Positions 34,285 to 42,780 of a stretch of 64,000 nucleotides of DNA are shown one piece after another; the first letter of the stretch is position 1, and every line of letters starts with the position of its first letter. The DNA comes from Streptomyces sp. Tue6028 (GTDB taxonomy: Bacteria; Actinomycetota; Actinomycetes; Streptomycetales; Streptomycetaceae). The DNA lies in NCBI RefSeq assembly GCF_002300165.1, contig NZ_MLCE01000027.1:62001-126000 (forward strand), written 5' to 3'. The notes beneath the pieces are model-generated. The model was not told the origin of the DNA. It searched no databases and was given only the letters and a program-made list of their open reading frames with translations. A program made the translations under genes and the position numbers.

Positions 34285-37248
34285 TCAGGGGCCGTCCGGG
34301 CCGGGGGTGACCAGGCCCTCCCGGTAGGCGATGACGACGGCCTCCGTGCGACTCGCGGCACCCAGCTTCGCGAGGATGTTGGACACGTGCACACTCGCGG
34401 TCTTGCCGCTGATGAAGAGCTCCTCCCCGATCTGACGATTGGTGCGCCCCCGGGAGAGCAACAGCAGGACATCGCTCTCCCGGGCGGTCAGCAGGGGGGA
34501 GCGGTCCGCGCCGGACGGCGCCTCGCCCAGCCGCCCGCGCCGCACAAGCGCATCCACGGCCTCACGCAGCGGCTCCGCCCCCAGCCGGACCGCGGTCCCA
34601 CGCGCCTCCCGCGCCTGCTCGGCGGCCTCCACCCGTCGGTCCGCCGCGAGCAGCGCCTCGGCGAGCCGCCACCGGCAACGGGCCAGCTCGTACGGATCGC
34701 CGTAACCGAACGCGGTGACGGCCTTCTCCCAGGCCGGCACGTCCGGCCCGGAGTGCGCGCGCAGCCACTCCGCTTCGGCCCGCGCCAGCCAGGCCAGCCC
34801 CTCCGGCCCCTGCCGCGACCCGTCCTCGCCCCGGTCCGCGGTGACCCGCGCGGTCTCCACCAGCTCGGCCGCGGTGTCGGTCCACCGGCGCGCCCCCGCC
34901 TCGTCCCCGGTCAGCCGCAGCTCCACGGCCGTGTCCGCGACCGCGGACAGGGCGAGGGCGGCCAGCCGGACCCCGACGTCGGGCCGGTCGGTGGCCGTGT
35001 TCCCGGTGAGCGCGCTGATCGTGTCGCGCATCCGCCCGACGGCGGCGTCGGCGTCCCCGCGCAGGGCGGCGGCGTCGGTCAGCACGATCCCGCCGATGAG
35101 GGTGGCCAGCCAGTCGAACGGTCCCGTCAGCAGGGCACGGGCGCGGTCGTCGGCGTCCTCGTCACCGCGCGCCACGGCCACGTACAGGGCGGGTCCGGTC
35201 GCGAACCCGGCCGCGGCGGGCAGCCGTTCGGCATCGGCCGCCGCCGCGGTGACGCACTCGTCCCAGCGGCCCAGGGTGTAGAGCACCAGGGACTGGAGGT
35301 AGCGCAGCTCCAGCGCGTACGGCGAGGAGACGAGACCGGAGCGGCGGGCACGGTCCAGGCCCTCGCCGAGCCAGTTCAGGCACTCGTCGAGGTCGCCCGA
35401 TTCGTAGCAGCCGATGGCGAGGTTGTAGAGCGCGCGCATCTCGACCGGGACGTTGCCGGAGCCGCGTGCCAGTTCGCGGGCCTGCCGCAGCCGGTCGCGG
35501 CCCCGCCGCGTACGCCGGTTGTCCGGCTCCAGGCCGACCAGGGAGACCAGCAGATCGGCCTGCGCGTCGACGAGCCGGAGCTGTTCGGCGGTACGCAGCG
35601 CCTGCCGGGCGACCCGCTCGGCGTCCTCGTCCCGGCCCACGTACCGTGCCGCCATGACATGGGTGGCCGCCGCCCACACCCAGGTGTACGACGGAGGCTC
35701 CTCGGGGATCATGGCGAGCGCTTCGCTGCTGTAGGTGAAGGCCGCCTTCAGGCTGTCGATGCGCATCAGGTTGCCCGCGAGGGTGTAGCGGACGCGCGCC
35801 GCGAGTTCCGAGTCGGCGTCCGAGCCCGCCCGGGCCAGCGCGGCGCGGGTGAGGTGGACCGCCCGGTGGGACTCGCCGGCCCGCGCGGCCGCCGCGGAGG
35901 CGCGCAGGGTGAGGGTCACCGGGTCGCCGTCCCCCGGGCGGGCCGCGGCGTCCACCGCGGGCCACAGTTCGAGGGCCATCTCCACGTGGCGCAGCTCTTC
36001 GGCGGGCGCGCCGACCTGCTGGGCGTGGTCGGCGGCTTCGAGCGAGGCCGTCAGCGCGTCGGCGAGGTCGTGGCTCTCGCGCGAGTGATGGGCCCGCTCC
36101 GCCGCGCTCCGTGCCGAACGGCCGTTCTCCGCGAGGAGCCTGGCGAAGGTTCCGTGCAACCGGACCCGCTCGCCCGGCAGCAGGTCGGCGTACACGGCCT
36201 CGCGGGTCAGAGCGTGCCGGAACGAGTACGCGGCAGCTTCGTCGGGGACGAGCAGCTGCCGGCCGACGGCCTCGCGCAGCGCCGACTCCAGCGCGTCCTC
36301 CGGCAGTTGTACGGCGTCGCGCAGCAGGTCGTGCTCGACGCGGCGGCCGGCGACGGCGGCCGTGCGCAGCACCTGCTGGGCGGTCTCGGAGAGTTGCTCG
36401 ATCCGGATGAGGAGGACGTCGGCGAGGCCGCTGGGCATGGCGGGGGAGGCGGGGTCGACGCCGCCCGGCAGCGCGGCGAGCAGTTCCTCCGCGTAGAAGG
36501 CGTTGCCCTCGGCGCGTTCGACGATGCGGGTGACCGTGGTGTCCGGCACGGGGTCCGTGCGCAGGGCCCGGACGAGGCGGGCCACCTCGGCGTCGGGCAT
36601 GGGCCGCAGTTCGAGGCGGTCGACGGCGGGCAGTCGTATCAGTTCGGCGAGCAGGGGGCGCAGGGGGTGGCGCCGGTGCAGGTCGTCCGCCCGGTAGGAG
36701 GCGAAGACCGCGAGGCGGTGCGCGGCGGCGCCGGCCGCCGGCCGTTGCAGGACGCCGCGGCTGAGCAGGAAGCGCAGGAGGTCGCGGGAGGACTGGTCCG
36801 CCCAGTGCAGGTCTTCGAGGACCAGCAGCAGCGGGCTGATGTCGGTGACGGCGGCGAGGAGTCCGGCCAGCCCCTCGAAGAGCTGGAGCCGTCCGCCGTG
36901 GTCCGCGCCGGTGCCGGGGCCGGCGCCGAGCAGCGGGCCCACGGCAGGGTGCGCCGCGAGGGCGGGGGCGAAGCGTTCGTCCGCGGCGAGGGCACCGAGG
37001 ATCTCCGTGAACGGCAGGTACGGCAGGCCTACGTCACCGAGGTCCACGCAGTGGCCGGTGAGGACCGTCATGCCGATGGCGGCGGCGTGGGCCGCGGCTT
37101 CCGCGAGGGTGCGGGTCTTGCCGACGCCGGCGTCGCCCGCCACCAGCACGGCGCGCGGGTCGCCCTGCTTCGCCCGCTCCAGCACGCCGGTGAGCCGGGC
37201 GAGTTCGTCCGCGCGGCCGATGAACGGCGTACCGAAAGTCTGTGCCAC
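34285..37248 (-). CDS. large AAA-ATPase/LuxR-type regulator (LAL family)
   Basis: 987 residues. Walker A GDAGVGKT (about residue 38), Walker B LLLVLEDLHWAD, a RADDLHRRHPLRPLL segment nearly identical to the paralogue at 17241-20330, a long helical TPR-like region, and a C-terminal LuxR HTH (LTARESDVLLLLSRGRTNRQIG, ISGKTASVHVSNIL). GTG start at 37248. It stands alone on the minus strand between two repeat-rich intergenic regions. Target genes and inducer unknown; the similarity to the first LAL protein suggests an old duplication. Confidence 0.92.
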   Translation of the reverse strand: MAQTFGTPFIGRADELARLTGVLERAKQGDPRAVLVAGDAGVGKTRTLAEAAAHAAAIGMTVLTGHCVDLGDVGLPYLPFTEILGALAADERFAPALAAHPAVGPLLGAGPGTGADHGGRLQLFEGLAGLLAAVTDISPLLLVLEDLHWADQSSRDLLRFLLSRGVLQRPAAGAAAHRLAVFASYRADDLHRRHPLRPLLAELIRLPAVDRLELRPMPDAEVARLVRALRTDPVPDTTVTRIVERAEGNAFYAEELLAALPGGVDPASPAMPSGLADVLLIRIEQLSETAQQVLRTAAVAGRRVEHDLLRDAVQLPEDALESALREAVGRQLLVPDEAAAYSFRHALTREAVYADLLPGERVRLHGTFARLLAENGRSARSAAERAHHSRESHDLADALTASLEAADHAQQVGAPAEELRHVEMALELWPAVDAAARPGDGDPVTLTLRASAAAARAGESHRAVHLTRAALARAGSDADSELAARVRYTLAGNLMRIDSLKAAFTYSSEALAMIPEEPPSYTWVWAAATHVMAARYVGRDEDAERVARQALRTAEQLRLVDAQADLLVSLVGLEPDNRRTRRGRDRLRQARELARGSGNVPVEMRALYNLAIGCYESGDLDECLNWLGEGLDRARRSGLVSSPYALELRYLQSLVLYTLGRWDECVTAAAADAERLPAAAGFATGPALYVAVARGDEDADDRARALLTGPFDWLATLIGGIVLTDAAALRGDADAAVGRMRDTISALTGNTATDRPDVGVRLAALALSAVADTAVELRLTGDEAGARRWTDTAAELVETARVTADRGEDGSRQGPEGLAWLARAEAEWLRAHSGPDVPAWEKAVTAFGYGDPYELARCRWRLAEALLAADRRVEAAEQAREARGTAVRLGAEPLREAVDALVRRGRLGEAPSGADRSPLLTARESDVLLLLSRGRTNRQIGEELFISGKTASVHVSNILAKLGAASRTEAVVIAYREGLVTPGPDGP

Positions 37249-37280
37249 GAGGACATCCTGGCACGCGGCTCGGACAGGAC

Positions 37281-37510
37281 GGCTCCGACCGACGTACTCG
37301 GACCGACGGGCCCGAGGGGGCGGCGAGGGGGAGCGGCGGCTCCGGCCTGTGCGCCGGGACCGGCGGGGACCCTGGGCGTGGCGACCGGAAGCGGCGGCTC
37401 CGGCCTGTGCACTCCGACCAATGGCGCGCTCGGCGGGTGGCGACCGGCGCGACGGCTCCGTCCTGCGTGCTCCGGCCCGCGTACTCCGACCGACGCGGGC
37501 CGACCGACGG
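37281..37510. repeat. degenerate ~57-bp tandem repeats upstream of the LuxR gene
   Basis: The 529-bp gap between the LuxR start (37248) and the exporter end (37778) has no gene. Units marked by GGCTCCG recur at about 37281, 37338, 37396 and 37453 (spacing 57-58 bp); AGCGGCGGCTCCGGCCTGTGC occurs exactly at 37332 and 37390. Further on (37520-37590) GGTGGCGACC recurs three times. The array lies where the LuxR promoter must be. Confidence 0.65.
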
Positions 37511-37711
37511 GCCCCGGCAGCTGGCGATCACGGCGACGGGCCGCGACAGGTGGCGACCACGGCGACTGGCTTCCAGCAGGTGGCGACCTGAACGGTGGAC
37601 CTCGGTAGACGGCGACCCGAGCACGCGGTTCAGACCCGTTCCGGCCTCGCGTGCCCCGTGCGCGAGCCTCCGAGCGGCGGGCCTCCGGGACGAGGGACCC
37701 GGTCCCACGCA

Positions 37712-37756
37712 CGCGAGGGGCCCGGATCCACCCTGCGGTGGTCCGGGCCCCTCGCG
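37712..37756 (-). terminator. exporter gene terminator
   Basis: CGCGAGGGGCCCGGA (from 37712) pairs with TCCGGGCCCCTCGCG (to 37756); the stem extends as CCACC/GGTGG with a bulge around a CTGC loop. It lies 22 bp past the minus-strand stop codon. Confidence 0.8.
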
Positions 37757-37777
37757 GAACGTGCTCGGTGGACCGTG

Positions 37778-39343
37778 TCAGGCGGTCGCGCCCTCCGCCT
37801 CCGGGTGCGTGGCGTCCGGGCTTTCGGCCTCCCGGACGTGCACCTTCCGCAGGGTCGCGGTGGCCAGGGCCGCCGCCCCCAGCAGTACGACCGTGCCCGC
37901 GATCGCCGCCGCCTGCATGCCGTGGGTGAAGGCCTCCCGGGCGGCCGTCGCCAAGGCCTGGCCGGTGTCGCCGGGGAGCTGCCGGGCCACGGCCAGCGCG
38001 CCGCCGAGGGTTTCGTGGGCGGGGGCCGGAACCCCGGAGGGCATGTCGTGACGGTAGACCGCGGTGCCGATGGAGCCGAGGACGGCCATGCCCAGCGCGC
38101 CGCCGAACTCGGCGCCCGTCTCCAGCAGGGAGGACGCGGCACCGGCGTTGCCGATGGGCACCGTGCCGAGGGCGAGGTCCATCATCTGCGACATCACGGT
38201 GACGATGCCGGAGGCGAGGACACCGGCGCCGGCGAGGACGAGCCACATCGAGTCGGTGCCGGCGAGGGCCAGCAGCGCGTAGCCGCAGGCGGCGGTGACG
38301 AAGCCGCCGGAGACGACGTGGGCGCGGTGCACGCCCTTCTGCACGAGCTGCGCGGCGACCGGCGCGGCGACGCCGACCAGGACGGTGGGGAGCAGCGCCC
38401 ACAGCGCGGCCTCCATGGAGCTCTTGCCGAGCACGGACTGGAGGTACTGCGTGGTGAAGAACGCCGATCCCATCATCCCGAAGGACGAGACCAGGTTGAG
38501 GACGACGGCGGGGGCGAAGCCCCGGCCGCGGAACAGGGCGGGGGAGATGAGCGGGGACTTCGTGGTGCGCTGGCGGTGGACGAAGAGGGCGGTGAAGAGC
38601 AGGCCGACGGTGATGGAGACGACGTAGCGGACGTTCCAGCCCTCGGAGGGGATCTCCTTGATGCCGTAGATGACGGGGAGGACGGCGGCCATCGACAGCG
38701 GCACGCCGAGCAGGTCGAAGCGGCCGGGGTTCGGGTCCTTGGACTCGGGGAGCAGGATCGGGCCGAGTATCAGCAGCAGCGCCATCGCGGGCAGGTTGAC
38801 CAGGAAGACCGAGCCCCACCAGAAGTACTCGACGAGGACGCCGCTCATCACCGAGCCGAGCGCGATGCCGCCGGTCATGACGCCGGACCACAGTCCGATC
38901 GCCTTCGCGCGCTGTCCGGGGTCGGTGAACATCGTGCGGATGATCGCCATCGTCGACGGCATCAGGGTCGCTCCGCCGATGCCGAGGACCGCGCGGGCGG
39001 CGATCAGCATCTCGGCGCTGTCGGCGTAGGCGGCGATCACGGAGGCCGTGCCGAAGGCGGCGGCACCGATCAGCAGGAGCTTGCGGCGGCCGATGCGGTC
39101 GCCGAGGGAGCCCATCGTCATCAGCAGGCCCGCGAGCACGAACGCGTAGATGTCGAAGATCCAGAGCTGCTGGGTGCCGCTGGGCTCCAGGTCCGCGCTG
39201 ATCGCGGGGATCGCGAAGTAGAGGACCGAGACGTCCATGGAGACCAGGAGCAGCGGAAGCATCAGGACGCCGAGGGCGGTCCATTCGCGGCGGCCGGCGG
39301 GAGCGCCGGACGCGAAGGCGGTCGTGCTCTTCGGGTTCGTCAT
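37778..39343 (-). CDS. DHA2-family MFS multidrug exporter (14 TMS)
   Basis: 521 residues with about 14 hydrophobic helices. Motif A between TM2 and TM3 is MGSLGDRIGRRKLLL, motif C-like segment GVMTGGIALGSVMSGVLVEYF marks an antiporter, and TM1 carries the DVSVLYFAIPAI pattern typical of the SmvA/QacA group. Divergent from a TetR gene, with strong inverted repeats between the starts, hence a drug-inducible efflux pair is likely. ATG at 39343. Confidence 0.92.
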   Translation of the reverse strand: MTNPKSTTAFASGAPAGRREWTALGVLMLPLLLVSMDVSVLYFAIPAISADLEPSGTQQLWIFDIYAFVLAGLLMTMGSLGDRIGRRKLLLIGAAAFGTASVIAAYADSAEMLIAARAVLGIGGATLMPSTMAIIRTMFTDPGQRAKAIGLWSGVMTGGIALGSVMSGVLVEYFWWGSVFLVNLPAMALLLILGPILLPESKDPNPGRFDLLGVPLSMAAVLPVIYGIKEIPSEGWNVRYVVSITVGLLFTALFVHRQRTTKSPLISPALFRGRGFAPAVVLNLVSSFGMMGSAFFTTQYLQSVLGKSSMEAALWALLPTVLVGVAAPVAAQLVQKGVHRAHVVSGGFVTAACGYALLALAGTDSMWLVLAGAGVLASGIVTVMSQMMDLALGTVPIGNAGAASSLLETGAEFGGALGMAVLGSIGTAVYRHDMPSGVPAPAHETLGGALAVARQLPGDTGQALATAAREAFTHGMQAAAIAGTVVLLGAAALATATLRKVHVREAESPDATHPEAEGATA

Positions 39344-39359
39344 GGCAGTGACTGTACGG

Positions 39360-39428
39360 ACGTCTTAAACGCTTGTCTAGTACGAGCGTATAAGACGTTG
39401 GTTTGATACGTGCGTATAGGACGCTTGT
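39360..39428. promoter_or_regulatory. exporter/TetR operator region
   Basis: ACGTCTTAAACGCTTGT (39360-39376) and ACGAGCGTATAAGACGT (39382-39398) form a 17-bp inverted repeat with two mismatches around CTAGT. A third copy of the right arm, ACGTGCGTATAGGACG, starts at 39408 and is followed by CTTGT. All lie between the exporter ATG and the TetR ATG and are unusually AT-rich for the region. Confidence 0.75.
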
Positions 39429-39452
39429 GTGGATCGGGGTACGCTGACCCGC

Positions 39453-40061
39453 ATGGGACACCGTGAGGATCTGCTCGAAGGCGCCAAGCGCTGCCTGCTG
39501 GCGAAGGGGTTCGTGCGCACCACGGCGCGCGACATCGTGAAGGAGTCGGGGACGAACCTGGCGTCCATCGGCTACCACTACGGCTCCAAGGACGCGCTCC
39601 TCGCCCAGGCCTACGTCGAACTCATCTCGGACGTCGGCGGGACGTTCGAGTCCATCGGCGCCGGCGGGGCCGTCGGGGAGCCGGGCTCGCTCGCCCGCTT
39701 CCAGGAGGTCTGGACGAACGTCACCCGGTCCTTCGTCGAGGACCGCGCGATCTGGATGCTCACCTTCGAGGTCATCACCAACACCGACCGGCTGCCCACG
39801 GTCCGCGATCACCTGGTGAAGGCCTCGGACGAGGGGCGCCGTGGCCTCGTCCCCCTGCTCATGGGCGGATCCGAGGACGACGTGGACGAGGAGACGCTGC
39901 GCACGGTGGGCGGCTTCTACCAGATCCTGCTCAACGGACTCAGCGTGCAGTGGCTCTTCGACGCGGACTCGGCGACGACCGCCGAGCAGCTGACCGAGGG
40001 CCTGCGACGGGTGCTCGACGGCGCGGCGAAGGGCAGCCAGGGGGAGACGGCCGCCGGCTGA
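39453..40061 (+). CDS. TetR family regulator of the divergent exporter
   Basis: 202 residues. The TetR HTH is at residues 3-50 (REDLLEGAKRCLLAKGFVRTTARDIV, then NLASIGYHYGSKDALL). The ligand domain is helical with no special motif. ATG at 39453. It shares an operator-bearing 109-bp region with the DHA2 exporter, so it very probably represses it. Confidence 0.9.
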   Translation: MGHREDLLEGAKRCLLAKGFVRTTARDIVKESGTNLASIGYHYGSKDALLAQAYVELISDVGGTFESIGAGGAVGEPGSLARFQEVWTNVTRSFVEDRAIWMLTFEVITNTDRLPTVRDHLVKASDEGRRGLVPLLMGGSEDDVDEETLRTVGGFYQILLNGLSVQWLFDADSATTAEQLTEGLRRVLDGAAKGSQGETAAG

Positions 40062-40090
40062 CGTCGTACGGGGCTGACGTCGGACGGGCA

Positions 40091-40111
40091 GGCCCCCGGC
40101 GCCCGGGGGCC
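40091..40111. terminator. convergent terminator
   Basis: GGCCCCCGG pairs perfectly with CCGGGGGCC around CGC, between the TetR stop (40061) and the minus-strand MFS stop (40126). Confidence 0.8.
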
Positions 40112-40125
40112 TCGGCACGGCGCGC

Positions 40126-41304
40126 TCAGCACGACGGCCGCGCGGGTGCCTCCGTGTGCCGGTCGCGCACGGCGGGCACCAGTGCCACCAGCATCAGGAC
40201 GGCGGTGAGCACGAACGCCCAGGAGTAGCCCGTCCACCCGGCGAGCGCGCCGAAGCCGACCGCGCCGACGCCCATGCCGCCGTCGTACGCGAGGTTCCAG
40301 AGCGCGGTGACGGTGCCGTACCCGGAGGCGGAGACCCGTGTGTACATGAGCGTCAGCGTCGCGTTCTGGGCGATGCCGAAGCCGATGCCGAACAGGGCGA
40401 CCCCGGCGAGCACGGCGACCGCACTGCCGGTCGCGGCGGTGACCAGCATCCCCACGGCGGACAGGACCAGAGCGGGCAGCACCAGCCGCGCGGGCCCGTG
40501 CCGGTCGGCGTGGCGGCCCGCCACCCAGCGTGCCGCCGTCGACGCGGCGGGCTGGACGAAGAGGGCGACCGCGACCACGCCGTCCAGCGCGGCGGGCACC
40601 GCGAGCGGCAGGAACGTGACGACGATGCCGGTCGCGACGGCCGTGGCCGCGAAGACCGCGGCGGGCCGCACCAGGCCTCCGGTGCGCAGGCCGGCCACCA
40701 CACCCACCGGCTTCTCCCCACCGGGCGCGGGCTCCTGACGGCCCGGCAGACCCGGCACGGAGGCGACCGAGGCCAGGGCCGCCACACCCGCGGCGACCGC
40801 GACGGGCGTGTAGCCGACGTGCGTGGCGAGCCACACGCCCAGCGGCAGGGCGATCAGCGAGGGGACGCCGGAGACCACTCCGACCAGGGCCAGCCCCTCA
40901 CCGCGCCGCTCGGCCGGGATGAGCGACGCGGTCAGCGCCCCGCCCGCGACCAGGGTGAGCGCGAAGCCGAGGCCCCGCACCAGGCACACCGCCACGATCC
41001 ACGCAAGGTCGTGCGAGAGGGTCAGGACCAGGGCGGGCGCGCCGAGCAGGACCAGCCCGACGACCAGCGCGAACCGGTGGCCGTAACGAGCCACGAAACG
41101 GGGGGCGGCCAGCTCGCCGAGGACGGTGGACAGCATCAGCGCGCCGGTGGCCGGGCCCGCGCCCGACGCCGTCGCGTAGCGGGGGACGACCGACAGGAGC
41201 AGGAAGAAGCCGGTCGAGGCGCCGACCATGCTCACGAAGCGGAGCAGCAGCGGACGGGTGACCAGACGCGGGCGGGCCGGGGAAGTCGTCGCGGTAGTCG
41301 TCAT
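40126..41304 (-). CDS. MFS transporter (12 TMS)
   Basis: 392 residues, about 12 hydrophobic helices. A central loop after TM6 (GRQEPAPGGEKP) separates two halves. The motif A position reads APRFVARYGHRFALV and its C-half counterpart RWVAGRHADRHGPARLV. ATG at 41304; the open frame continues upstream to 41667 but overlaps the divergent gene. Only 47 bp separate it from the divergent MocR gene, which probably controls it. Substrate unknown; the resemblance is to small-molecule exporters. Confidence 0.88.
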   Translation of the reverse strand: MTTTATTSPARPRLVTRPLLLRFVSMVGASTGFFLLLSVVPRYATASGAGPATGALMLSTVLGELAAPRFVARYGHRFALVVGLVLLGAPALVLTLSHDLAWIVAVCLVRGLGFALTLVAGGALTASLIPAERRGEGLALVGVVSGVPSLIALPLGVWLATHVGYTPVAVAAGVAALASVASVPGLPGRQEPAPGGEKPVGVVAGLRTGGLVRPAAVFAATAVATGIVVTFLPLAVPAALDGVVAVALFVQPAASTAARWVAGRHADRHGPARLVLPALVLSAVGMLVTAATGSAVAVLAGVALFGIGFGIAQNATLTLMYTRVSASGYGTVTALWNLAYDGGMGVGAVGFGALAGWTGYSWAFVLTAVLMLVALVPAVRDRHTEAPARPSC

Positions 41305-41351
41305 GGGAACGACGCTAGGTGCGCGCCGGACCGCCGGTAAGCTCCAATTCC
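41305..41351. promoter_or_regulatory. overlapping divergent promoters (MFS/MocR)
   Basis: The entire space between the two start codons is 47 bp, so both promoters and the MocR binding site must overlap here or extend into coding sequence. No clear dyad is visible by eye. Confidence 0.4.
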
Positions 41352-42758
41352 ATGCCGTTGCAGTGGGCCGGTCTGTCACCCGAACTGCTCCTGTCCGTCG
41401 ACCGGGACAGCGGCGAGCAGCTGCGTGCCCAGCTGGAGCGCCAGGTCCGCGACGCGATCCGCACCGGCCGCCTCGGCCCCGGCGAGCGCCTGCCGTCCTC
41501 CCGCGAACTGGCCCGTACGCTCGGCCTGTCCAGAGGTCTGGTCCAGGACTGCTACGCCCAACTCCAGGCGGAGGGCTACCTGGTGACCCGGGTCGGCTCC
41601 GCCACCCGGGTCGCGACGGTCGCCCACGTGCCCGCCGCGCCGGTCCCCGCGACCCCGGCGGCCCCACGGCTCATCGCCGACTTCCGCCACGGCGTACCGG
41701 ACCTGGGCGGCTTCCCCCTCACCGACTGGCTCTGGGCGATACGCGAGGCGGGCCGGGCCATGCCGACCTCCGGCCTCGACTACGGCGACCCGCGCGGGAG
41801 TTCCGTCCTGCGCGAGGTGCTGGCCGGCTATCTGCGCCGGGTGCGGTCCGCGGCGGCCGACCCCGAACGGATCGTGGTCTGCTCCGGATACGCGCAGGGC
41901 CTGGGCCTCACCCTGCACGCACTGGCCCGGACCGGCGTGCGCGTCGTGGCGTACGAGGACCCGGGTGCGCCCGCCACGGCGACGGCCGCGGCCGAGGCCG
42001 CGGGCCTGACGGCGGTGCCCGTCCCGGTCGACGAGGACGGCGTCGACGTCGCCGCGCTCGACGCCACCGGAGCGCGGGCCGTCATCGTCACCCCGGCCCA
42101 CCAATGGCCGACCGGAGTGGTCCTCGCCCCCGGGCGCCGACTCGCCCTCGTCGACTGGGCGGCACGACGGGACGCGTACGTCGTCGAGGACGACTACGAC
42201 GCGGAGTTCCGCTACGACCGCGAGCCCGTGGGCGCACTTCAGGGGCTCGCGGCGGACCGGGTGATCTCCGTCGGCACCGTCAGCAAGTCCCTCGCGCCGG
42301 CGCTGCGCATCGGTTGGCTGCTCTGTCCGCCCGCGCTCACCGACCCGCTCACCCGGGCCAAGCACCTCACCGACCGCGGCTCCCCGACCCTCGACCAACT
42401 GGCCCTCGCCCGGCTGATCGAGTCCGGCCGCCACGACCGTCATCTGCGCCGCATGCGGACGGTCTACGCGGCCCGGCGCGCGGCCCTCGTCTCGGCGCTC
42501 GCCGAGCACGCCCCCGCGGTGCGTCTCACGGGCCTCGCCGCCGGCTTCCACGCGGTCGCCCACCTCACCCCGGATGCCGACGAGCAGGCCGTCGTGGCCG
42601 CGGCGCGGGAACGCGGCGTCGGCCTCTACGGCATGAGCCCGTGCCGCTCGACCGGCGCGAGCGAGCCGCCCCGGCTGGTCCTGGGCTTCGGGGACGTGGG
42701 CGAACGGGCGATCACCGAGGGCATCGCGGCCGTCGGCGACCTGCTGGCGGGCCCCTGA
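41352..42758 (+). CDS. MocR-type GntR-HTH/aminotransferase regulator
   Basis: 468 residues. N-terminal winged HTH of the GntR family (about residues 20-85: AQLERQVRDAIRTGRLGPGERLPSSRELA), a Pro/Ala linker, then a fold-type I aminotransferase domain with the PLP-binding Lys in VGTVSKSLAPALRIGW and the Asp of VEDDYDAEFRYD. MocR proteins bind PLP to sense amino compounds or vitamin B6. Divergent from the MFS transporter, so it likely regulates it. ATG at 41352; a GTG at 41319 is a weaker alternative. Confidence 0.93.
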   Translation: MPLQWAGLSPELLLSVDRDSGEQLRAQLERQVRDAIRTGRLGPGERLPSSRELARTLGLSRGLVQDCYAQLQAEGYLVTRVGSATRVATVAHVPAAPVPATPAAPRLIADFRHGVPDLGGFPLTDWLWAIREAGRAMPTSGLDYGDPRGSSVLREVLAGYLRRVRSAAADPERIVVCSGYAQGLGLTLHALARTGVRVVAYEDPGAPATATAAAEAAGLTAVPVPVDEDGVDVAALDATGARAVIVTPAHQWPTGVVLAPGRRLALVDWAARRDAYVVEDDYDAEFRYDREPVGALQGLAADRVISVGTVSKSLAPALRIGWLLCPPALTDPLTRAKHLTDRGSPTLDQLALARLIESGRHDRHLRRMRTVYAARRAALVSALAEHAPAVRLTGLAAGFHAVAHLTPDADEQAVVAAARERGVGLYGMSPCRSTGASEPPRLVLGFGDVGERAITEGIAAVGDLLAGP

Positions 42759-42780
42759 CGGCGCGCCGGCCCGCACGGCC

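Noticed and set aside
34111..37608. 1165-codon plus-strand frame
   Set aside because: It is the antisense shadow of the LuxR gene at 34285-37248, whose domains are unmistakable on the other strand.
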